From Paragordius varius (Eukaryota > Nematomorpha): 64,000 bases of DNA. The DNA lies in NCBI GenBank assembly GCA_964247055.1, contig OZ176055.1:8990001-9054000 (forward strand), given 5' to 3'. Of this stretch, positions 55,485 to 64,000 are shown one piece after another. Under the pieces are notes generated by a model, which was not told the origin of the DNA, ran no database searches, and worked only from the letters and a program-made list of their open reading frames with translations. Position 1 is the stretch's first letter; each line of letters begins with the position of its first letter. Both the position numbers and the translations under genes were made by a program.

Positions 55485-57802
55485 CAGTGATACTCAAACC
55501 GCGGGCCGCATGCGGCCCTTAGAGTGCTCTAAAATTGCCCTATGACCATATTGATACTTATATTATTTTTTTATTGATGAATTTTTAAAACACACATAAA
55601 CGAATTTTTGTAGCTTTTATTTTTTACCCAATTAGAATGTAGAAAAAATTCCTTACATTAGAATTATTTCGAAATTTTGGCACATGTTTTTGTTTCTGTA
55701 TTCTATTTTCTTTTCTATTTTGACATTTTTATTGCATTCCTTTTTTGTCTTTAAGCAAGCATTTCACTCAAACTCCATACACGTAATCTTTTGCTATCCT
55801 GTATCATTTTTTATAACTTATTCCCATAAAATATTTTTCAAAATAACTTCATTAAATTTCGACCTATTTTTTTATATCATAATTCAAATTATATTCCTAA
55901 TTTTTTGAAAAAATCTACATAATATTTGAACATAAATTCAAAGGATGACATTTTTTGCTAAAAAAACGTAAATTACCGATGAAAATCGCTTCTTTAAAAA
56001 GAATGGGAAGAAAAATTCTTTGTCGTTCAAAATAAAATTGTTTTTACCTGCCATATATGTAAGGACAACATTTTTATAAAAAAATATTGAAAGACATTTT
56101 ACAATCTATTTTCATAAATTACCTGAAAATCATGAGGAAAGAAACGAAAAATATAAAAAGATTAAGGAATTATAGGAATCTATTATGTCCTTAGTTCCCC
56201 GGAAAAAGCTTTAACATTAGCTTCGTATGAAAGCTATATTTTAGGAAAAATATGAGTTTACTGATTCCCAACTAATAAAAAAATGTCTTTTAAATGGTTG
56301 CACTTTTTTTGTTGATAAATTCCATAATAAAAATCAAATCATGAGGCAAATTAAAAAAATTAAACTTTCTGATTGAAACATGTGCTCGGCCCATTCAAGA
56401 TATGTCTAAATATATTTTTAACAATACAATATTAACTCTAAAAAACTGTAAATATTTTAATGCTATTGATTCTAGGACTGATATTAGTTCAACACCTCAA
56501 TATGAGCTCTTCGTGAGATTTCGCAACGACAACAAAATCAACGAGGATTTAAAAATTTTACCAATGAATAATACCACGAAAGAAAGTTTTCTCGAAATAA
56601 TTAGCACTTTTTTTCGATAGTAATGGTTTATAAAATTGGTGATCTGCACAGATGGGAATAAACAAAGGATTTATTCCTCTTTTAAAAACAAATATAAAAA
56701 ATATTTTATCTTTTCGCTGCCTCATTCATCAGCAAAACTTGGTTTCGCGTGTAAAAGATGAATCACTCAATTCAGTAATTAAAACGGTTGTGGATATGAT
56801 TAACCACATCCGTGGCACAGAATTTAAATCCCGTATATTCAAAAAACCTTCTGAAAGATGTCCACAATGAGGATGATATTATTTGTACACCGGTGTGAGG
56901 TGAAGCCTTGCAAAGTATTAAACAGATTTTTTGTTTTAAGTTATGAAATTCTATTATCATAAAAATAACAGAATTGACGAGGAAATTAATAGTGACAAAT
57001 GGTAAATTTTATTAACCTTTGCGACATTACTTACAAACTTAGTATTTTTAATACAAGTCTTAAGGAGCAAAATAATAACCCAATTTGCTAATCAAATATT
57101 GCTTTTAAAGAAAAATTAATAATATATAATACAGATTTTATAAATAAAACACTCTTATATTTTCCAACACTTAAAACAATTCATGAAGAAAATATAAAAT
57201 TTACCGCGGATATTAATTTAATGATAGATAATCATTTAACATTTATATAATGAGATGAAATTCAGATTTGAATTTAAAAATATTAAAAATTGGTTTAAAC
57301 ACATTTAAAAGCAATGGCATATGGATCCAATTTTGATCAGGCGCATATCATTAAAGAATTCGTAGATTTCAAAAATGATTCCAATTTGGAGGCTATATTC
57401 AAGGATAATCGAGTAGAAAGTTATGTAGAGTTTTGGTAAGATGTGCCAAACAAATATGAAAATATAAAAAAATGTGTTCAGTTATCCTAACTGTTTTTCC
57501 CTCAACTTACACGTGTGAGACGGCATATTTAAAAATGAAGTATGTCATGAATACATACAGAAATCGCTTAACCGATGATCATATGGACGACGTATTCGGC
57601 TTGTTATTGGTTAATATCAAAATATTTTAATTTTTTAAACTAAATGGTGCAAAGATACGCAAAAAATTCGTGCTGATTTAGAGTATAAATATGTGCATAT
57701 TTGTCAAATAGCTATGGAATATTTGCCATTATAAGGTTCATGGCCCTCGAAAAAAAAATATATTTTATTTGGCCCGTCAAATTTTTTTGGTGAGTACCAC
57801 TG
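55485..57802 (+). mobile_element. hAT transposon (ZBED/GTF2IRD2-like transposase), inactive
   Basis: 2318 bp. Ends CAGTGATACTCAAACCGCGG and (reverse complement of the right end) CAGTGGTACTCACCAAAAAA share CAGTGRTACTCA. A perfect 8-bp duplication GTTTAAGT lies at 55477-55484 and 57803-57810. Coding remains run left to right: BED finger part WEEKFFVVQNKIVFTCHIC (about 56010-56070), AIDSRTDISSTPQYELFVRF (56462-56521), RCLIHQQNLVSRVKDE (56718-56765), VDMINHIRGTEFKSRIF, and the C-terminal dimerisation motif FPSTYTCETAYLKMKYVMNT with RNRLTDDHMDDVFGLLL (57492-57603). Several stops and frameshifts separate these blocks, so the copy is dead. Similar proteins are domesticated in vertebrates as GTF2IRD2 and ZBED genes. 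Confidence 0.9.
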
Positions 57803-58289
57803 GTTTAAGTTATATTTGGGATCTAAAAATAATGAAAAATTAAATATAATAAAGTACGAATTGTAAAATATATGAGTCCTAATTTTTTGTTAATATTTAA
57901 ACCTATTTTTCTCCGTTACAACCCTGAAACATATATATTTTTTGGTATCGTCAATCAATTTTTTATTTGCGAGCCTATGAAAATTTTGGAAATTTTTGTT
58001 TAGTTTATGATATACTTGGTATGATTTTGTAATGAAAAATTTTTTTTCTCTTAACACGAATAGTTTAACAAAAAAGGAGTGTATAATTGTTAAAACACTA
58101 GCCTTTAAACAAATTTTTTTATAATTATATAAACGAATTTAATGTTGCAAAATTTAAGTTTCAACCATTTGTTTTTTACGCATACGCTACTGTATTGCCA
58201 ATAGGTTGACGATAATGTCAATTGGTCAATATTAATATGCATACTGTATTTGAATTGTGAAATATTTTAATAAGACAAAAACGAATTAC

Positions 58290-59230
58290 TCGTTGTTAAG
58301 AGAAAATTTACCCGAAAACCAGATTATGTATCTGCGCATATTGAAACTATTACTAAAGAAAAGTCCATTTACTATAAATAAAACTACAGGTCCAGACGAT
58401 ATCAACAAAAACTGTTAAAAATAATGCAGAGAAAGGTATTGAATTTTTGAAGGATATTTTTAATGATGTAGTTACTACAGGTATGATACCATCATGGAAG
58501 GAGAGTTTCACTGCTTAAATTTTCAAGGGTAAAGGAAATATAAATGATTGTAACAATTACACAGGAATAAGATTGATGTCGCATTAAATGAAGTTATTTG
58601 CGGTACTAGAAAAATGAAGAAAAATGTTATTATAGAGGGTAATCAATTCGCTTTTATACCGGGAAAGTCCACCTTTAATTCGATTTACGCAGTAAGAAGG
58701 TTATTGAAAAGCATATAGAAATCAAAAAGTAGTTGCATGGAATTTTAGTCGATGTTGAAAAGGCGTTTGACAGGATACCACGCAGTATATAGTAAAGTTT
58801 AATACGAAAATAGGATCATGAGGGTTATATTAAATTTCTATAAAGCATGTATGGGTATGTTTTGTGCGATAAAGATTTTGAATTAAAAGTCAAGGGTAAG
58901 ATTCCAGTACTGTTGTACAGCCAATAATGTACAACTTTCAGACATGGGCATTGAAGAAATCAGAAGAGAGGCACCTTAAAGTTATTGAAATGAGAATTCT
59001 TATATTGATGGGTGTAACGAAGAAAGACAAGGTGAGGAATGTATACATTAGAGTTACGGAAATTGAACCAATAACGCAAAAGATAACGTTAAATTGTCTT
59101 AGATGGTTTTGACACTAGAATGAAGAGATAATAACTACATTAGTAAAAAGATTGAGAATCATTGAAAGGTAAGAGGGGAAAGGACGCTCTAAAACGCGAG
59201 GACGCCATAGACATGGTTATATGGCGAAAT
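58290..59230 (+). mobile_element. LINE copy (RTE-like), reverse transcriptase fragment
   Basis: Blocks: NKTTGPDDI (58378), EKGIEFLKDIFNDVVTTGMI (58431-58490), FKGKGNINDCNNYTGI (58520-58570), NQFAFIPGKSTFNSIYAVRR (58639-58700), and a VDVEKAFDRIPR-like block near 58750 (first catalytic Asp). Later come the 3' blocks NVQLSDMGIEEIRR and KSEERHLKVIEMRILILMGV (58950-59010). The middle, including the xADD box, is missing, so there is an internal deletion besides many frameshifts. Its first part matches the copy ending at 13396. Confidence 0.75.
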
Positions 59231-59951
59231 AGTTTACGGATATGACCGCTTGAATTATCATAACTGTTTTAACAGTCCATTAGCTTTTGGGATTGTTTTA
59301 TTTCCCAGAGCGATTTGAAATTTGAATATCTTAAAATGTAATAAAAGTATTAAGCCGAATACAAAATAATTTGTTCTAAAAATGTAAAATTGTAAAAAAA
59401 TACTCATCTGATTTTCGGCGCCATAATCGGTAACCTAACGGGTAAATAATGTATTTATGGTTGGAGAAATCAAACAATAATTTTTAAGACTCTGAGGCTA
59501 CACATTACCAGAAATTTAATATATTTGATTTCTATATCAGCTGTTTGTTTCATTTGTGCTTTGAAGTTGTCCACATTTTATACTCTAGAAGCCACAAAAC
59601 TGTAAAAAATACGCTTTTTTATCACATGAGTAATGTTTGATATATAAATTTTAACTAAAATAACTTTCCAAACTAGTTGCATACATGAGCTCTTGGATAC
59701 AAATGCAACTCAAAAGATAAACTAGGACAAAAAAGTGAAGATGTAATACAAATTTTTTATGATTGTTAAAGTATTTGACTAACAAGATATATAAAAGGGA
59801 TGTATAAATGGAATATCAATATTATATGTTTGTATAACTTTTAAGCATAAAAAACTTAAAGCGACTATTTTTTATTATACGGTCAATCCAGAAAATTTAG
59901 TAAATTTATATGGGTGCATGGACATAAACCAATTCTTTTTACACTTTATCC
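59231..59951. other. Intergenic, nothing recognised
   Basis: AT-rich sequence between the LINE remains and the next hAT-like element. Confidence 0.4.
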
Positions 59952-61227
59952 CAGGGCTTGGAACCCGACCTAAATTTGTAACCGGTTCCAAAGAGTTCTA
60001 AAATTTTAACTTTTTTACATTTTTTTGTTCTAGAACCGGTTATATAAAAAGTCAAACCTGTTGTAAAACGGTTCCTAAAGTTTTAAAACTGTTCTGGTTC
60101 CCCCATTTTATTAAGTTCCAGAACAGGTTATTAAATGGTTACCCATATATCAAAATATTAGATAAGTATTCCAAAAACAATATGCACCATCTAAACACCT
60201 ATTATTTAACACTTCGATTCAAATTGGGGTATCTAAATACCCCAGACTTGAGTTAGAGTTTTAAAAAACTACTTAAGGAAACGATATTAATTTAAATTTA
60301 TGTTCTATCCTAAAAAAATTATATAAATATGCCAAAATATCAAAAAATAATTTTGTTTTGAAAAAAAGTTCCATGTCAAACTACTTCGACGCCATTTTTA
60401 TTTTACAAAGTCTTTGCGAAAATCGCCTTCATTTAATTTTGAGGGTAAAATTAAAGCTAATTATTTAATTAAATTTCATCTAACATTGATAGAAATAGAA
60501 AAAAGGGATTATATTGTATTATTTTTCAATTTTACCATTGCACGCATGTCACGTTGATTAAATTTTTACCTTTAGGTTTTAGCTTACAATAAGTATTAAG
60601 TATTTTTAAATATTTTTTTTATATATTTCGGTTTATTAATGTTATATAAGTGCAAGAATTTGCCATGGTTTCGATTCCTTTCATATTTTTTAAAGCAATT
60701 AATTTTAAACAGCTGCGGTATTTAACTACCCCAATTTGAATCGAAGGACTAAAATGAATGTGTTGTATCCAATGTTAAAAGATACAAGCAATTGGATAAG
60801 TTTAACAATGCAATATTATCACCTACTTCCAATGAATTTACATGACTTACTTCATTCGACGTAATACGTCTATGAAGAGCCAATAGGTTATTTATTGCAG
60901 TGCATTTTTCCTCTTATCGAAGTTCCTTTATAAAACTAGGATCCAAATAAAAAGCAATGGATTTTTATGATATTGCTGCTCTTTATTGGGCAAACATTCC
61001 ATTTTACAACTATTTACTGATCTAACTTAAAAAATACATCTTCCAGATATCAAAAAATGTGAAATAATAATATCGATATGAGCGTAACAATGCTTGCCTT
61101 ATAATATATAAAATGTTGGTCTCTAAAAAGTTTCTTAAAAATTTAAAATATGTTCCAAAAGGGTTCTTAAAATTTTAACACTGTTCCGGCTCTCATAGCG
61201 TAACAACGGTTCTGGTTCTAAGGCCTG
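59952..61227. mobile_element. hAT-like non-autonomous element with nested repeat D
   Basis: Left end CAGGGCTTGGAACCCG and right end GGTTCTAAGGCCTG are imperfectly inverted. Inside the left end, AACCGGTTCC and TAAAATTTTAACTT motifs recur; inside the right end GGGTTCTTAAAATTTTAAC and AACGGTTCTGGTTCTA do. Flanks CTTTATCC and CTTATTGC agree at five of eight positions, a poor duplication. No transposase remains. The repeat D copy at 60217-60660 lies within. Confidence 0.5.
60217..60660 (-). repeat. Repeat family D, inverted copy nested in hAT-like element
   Basis: Reverse complement of 13396-13860. It starts CACTTCGATTCAAATTGGGG and ends TTATATAAGTGCAAG. Shared interior: TATGCCAAAATATC, AACTACTTCGACGCCATTTT, CGCATGTCACGTTGATTAAA. 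Confidence 0.7.
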
Positions 61228-61339
61228 CTTATTGCCTTTTCAATTTTTATATAAAAAATATTCGTGGGCGAATCTTAGGACTCAAAAGTAATAAATTACA
61301 AGCCCAAAATCATATTGTTAAAATATAATTATCACATTG

Positions 61340-61790
61340 AACTGTATATTAACATTTCAAATTGGTTTACCTAAAGACCCTAGGCAACAATTAAATATAA
61401 TTAAAAAACTAGTGAAGGACACGGTTCCGAATGAGATTTTTTTTTTCTATCCTAATAAAAATTATATTAAGCCAAAATATATAAATAAAATTCTATTTTG
61501 AAAAAAATCCCATTTTAAACTGCTTCGACGCCATTTATATTTCGCAACATTCTTGCGAAATATCGTGTTTCAGTTTAACGCTAAATTTTAGATGATTTTT
61601 AATTAAAATTACATCTAAGATTAATATAAAGAGCAAAAATCGTTTTTGCATTATCTGATCACAATACTATAAGGAATCAAAAAATATGTAGAAAATCGAG
61701 TCCAGAAAAAGTTGTGTCACAGTGTTATTTAGCTAACTCAGTATGTCATGCTGGCTAAATTTTTACCTTCGGATTTATGCATTTAAGAAG
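61340..61790 (-). repeat. Repeat family D, third copy, decayed
   Basis: Same orientation as the copy at 60217. Blocks: TTTCAAATTGGTTTACCTAA, TCTATCCTAATAAAAATTAT, AACTGCTTCGACGCCATTTA. The outer part near 61750 (TGCTGGCTAAATTTTTACCT) also matches. Confidence 0.6.
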
Positions 61791-62045
61791 TGCATCTTTT
61801 TAAAAAGGATTTGATTTTTGGAAAAGTTGAAGGGAAAAGAAAGGAGTACCGATGTTCAGATGGCTGGATACTGTTAAGAAGGAATCTGGTAGATGTATAA
61901 AGGAATTGAAAAAAAATAGCATGGGAAAGAGACAAGTGAAGAGAACTTGTCATTTTAATTTAAAATGGGTCAAACTCAACCTAAGAAACATTTTAATTTA
62001 AAATGGGTCAAACTCGACCTAAGAAATTACCTACCTACCTACCTT
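61791..62045 (+). mobile_element. LINE 3' end with duplicated tail and TACC microsatellite
   Basis: Coding end MFRWLDTVKKESGRCIKELK followed by NSMGKRQVKRT. Then a 37-bp block containing CATTTTAATTTAAAATGGGT and CAAACTC(A/G)ACCTAAGAAA occurs twice in tandem, followed by TACCTACCTACCTA. A short microsatellite or tandem tail instead of poly(A) is known for RTE-type LINEs, supporting the clade given for the 12720 and 58290 copies. Confidence 0.65.
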
Positions 62046-62299
62046 ATCCATAAAATATGAAATATCAAACTTTTTTTATATTTCGACGCATAATTGTTAT
62101 ATGCAAACCTTTGCAATGGTTTCAATTTGTTTCATATTATTCTAAATATTTAATTTTAAACACTCGTGGGCTCCGCAAATTATATTTTCTACTAATTTTC
62201 ACAAAATAGCTTTAATTCTATTTATTTTAACTTTGTTTGCCCAAAATTTTAACATCAAACTTTTATATTATAACTCTGACGTGATAAAATTGAGCATCA

Positions 62300-62560
62300 T
62301 CAAATTATAGAGAAACCTTGTTTTTATAATATCTTAAGGCGTTATACCATTTCCACCATGCCTCAAAATAGAATGAAGTGCGATTCAACAAAATTTTACT
62401 GAAAATTAAATTTTCGTATATATCGTTTAAAATTATTTTCAGTTTAAATCAAAATTTCGCTTATAATTAAATTTTCTCGCACAATCTCGGCATTTTTGCG
62501 TCTATTTAAAAAAATCTAATATCATAAAAATATTGATTTTTCTTTTTATAGGTAGTTTAT
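62300..62560. repeat. Repeat family F, copy 2
   Basis: Matches 28985-29220 in blocks (TTGTTTTTATAATATCTTAA, TCTCGCACAATCTCGGCATT, TTTTGCGTCTATTTAAAAAA). Non-coding. Confidence 0.5.
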
Positions 62561-62907
62561 GATAGATTTTAGTGATATTTAAAGAAGCTTAGAGCTTCCC
62601 CAAAAAATAAATATCCCAGCTCTTCCTACCCGTAAACTGGTCTGGACTCTATTTTATAAATATGCATTTATCGAATAAAAAATATATATCTTAAAAACAT
62701 TTATTTATCGATTCGTATGTTTTCGCATCAAAGAGAATACAACATTTTTTTAAAATAATAATATGTTATATATATATATATATATATGCATATAAAAATA
62801 AAATACCATTATATTGTATATTTGAAATTTTAAAAATATGTTGATTTATTTTTATAAAATTATAATTAACACATGGATTTTACAATCTAAACGCTTAAAT
62901 CTTATCC
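62561..62907. other. 5' flank of the RPS19 gene
   Basis: AT-rich with a TA dinucleotide run near 62765-62790; no pyrimidine-rich initiation tract of the vertebrate ribosomal type was clear. A CTTATCC precedes the ATG. Confidence 0.4.
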
Positions 62908-63765
62908 ATGCCTGCTGTATCTGTAAAAGACGTAGACCAACAGGAATTCGTTGATGAATTAGCTTCTTTTATCAAAAAGTATGCATTTTAGATCTCTTAC
63001 ATGTATTTTTACATGTTTGGTTTGCAAATTTGCTATAAAATTATGGTTTTAAATTAATGCTTATAAAACCTTTCCATTAATTTAGGAGTGGGAAAATAAA
63101 GCCGCCAGAATTTGCTGAATATGTCAAATTAGGTACTATGAAAGAACTGGCTCCTTATAATGAAGATTGGTATTATGTACGTGCAGGTATAAAAATTTAT
63201 ATTGTAGCATCGATGGCAAGACATTTATATATTCGAACTCCTGCTGGTGTTGGTTCTTTTACCAAAATTTATGGAGGTATATTATGTGTTTGTTAAAATT
63301 ATTTTATAGCCCGTAAAAACAATGGAGTAATGCCAAGTCATTGGGTGCGTGGCTCCTCTTCTATAGCCAGAAAAGTTTTACAATCGCTTGAACAAATGAA
63401 CCTTATTGAAAAAGATAAAGTTAAAGGGTAATACATTTTGCCTATACACTAAAATTAATTATTAAGAATTAAAAGTTATATAATAGACAGATACATTTTA
63501 GTAAACCTTGATTTTTAAATAATTTTATTATTACAGTCATAGAATATGCTTCATTTCTATGCAATATTTTGTAACTAAAAATAGATTATATTTTCAAAAA
63601 ATCAATAAATGTATAATCTTATAAGTTTTACATTTTGTCTCTATAATTTTAACTTTTACTGTATTTAGTGGTCGTAAACTCACAAGTCAAGGGCGAAGAG
63701 ATTTGGACCGAATAGCTAATCAAATTCATAAGAGGAAACATGCAATTGATGTTGAAGATGAATAA
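62908..63765 (+). CDS. RPS19: 40S ribosomal protein S19 (eS19)
   Basis: Small-subunit ribosomal protein needed for 18S rRNA maturation. Five exons: 62908-62978, 63086-63186, 63208-63276, 63310-63427 and 63669-63765; introns of 107, 21, 33 and 241 nt; 151 residues against 145 in human. Conserved blocks: [84 protein letters not shown], and [19 protein letters not shown]. The C-terminus carries a short acidic extension (IDVEDE). The last intron contains MITE-like sequence ending in TTTTACTGTA just before its TTTAG acceptor. A polyadenylation-type AATAAATAAA overlaps the stop codon region. Confidence 0.96.
63500..63662. mobile_element. MITE family A remnant in RPS19 intron 4
   Basis: Contains TAAACCTTGATTTTTAAATA and, at the right, TTTTACATTTTGTCTCTATA plus ATTTTAACTTTTACTG, which match the family A right arm. 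The left end is unclear. The end lies 6 bp from the splice acceptor AG. Confidence 0.5.
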
Positions 63766-64000
63766 ATAAATATATCAAATACATCTTTTAAAAATATCTA
63801 TCACGCACAAAAGGGTTAAATGTGTTATTATTCGTTTATAAAATATAATGTGATTAATTATTACATTTTACGTTTGGTGTCTCTTTAATTTTGTTTTCTG
63901 AAAGCTTTTTAGGCAATTTTATATAATTGTATACGTAAACACCGCAACTTATTATAAAATTTAATTATATTTTGCAATATCCTCTTGTTTTACAAGATAC

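Overview
The window is AT-rich animal DNA carrying five recognisable spliced protein genes in a dense background of decayed transposable elements. I could check reading frame and intron phase across almost every exon junction of these genes by reading alone. Several introns are extremely short (21, 22, 26, 29, 33 and 35 nt) while others are kilobases long and full of repeats. Introns in the 20-40 nt range are, as I recall, a known trait of dicyemid mesozoans. A dicyemid or another fast-evolving, reduced animal is therefore my best guess at the source, but this is inference from gene structure only.

Layout. 1-6036 (+): 3' part of an FBXW5-like F-box/WD40 gene whose 5' end lies outside the window. 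6037-14761: no gene seen; non-coding repeats, a hairpin element, a GC-richer tandem repeat and a LINE fragment interrupted by another repeat. 14762-26075 (+): a complete ATR/Mec1-type checkpoint kinase gene, 11 exons and 2354 residues, with the first 1771 residues in one exon. 26076-32111: LINE remains, repeats and two unassigned minus-strand ORFs. 32112-53398 (-): a complete integrin beta gene with 18 exon positions (about 920 residues), including two alternative versions of the transmembrane/cytoplasmic exon. 53447-55262 (+): an RNase PH-family exosome subunit, best fit EXOSC6/MTR3, whose start codon is only 48 bp from the divergent integrin start codon. 55263-62907: a hAT transposon with perfect 8-bp target duplications, more LINE pieces and a second hAT-like element. 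62908-63765 (+): complete ribosomal protein S19 gene with 21-nt and 33-nt introns.

The genes share no pathway (ubiquitin ligase adaptor, DNA-damage kinase, adhesion receptor, RNA exosome, ribosome). The interesting biology is structural. The integrin gene has a 167-bp/167-bp pair of tandem exons that must be mutually exclusive for frame reasons, and a cytoplasmic tail with NPxF in place of both NPxY motifs. Four of its introns hold tandem arrays built around a copy of the neighbouring exon edge with its splice site. A foldback-like mobile element whose inverted ends are 21-bp minisatellites of variable length is concentrated in the same gene. A second, TA-flanked MITE family sits in introns of several of the genes, often close to a splice acceptor, and may explain how tiny introns became large.
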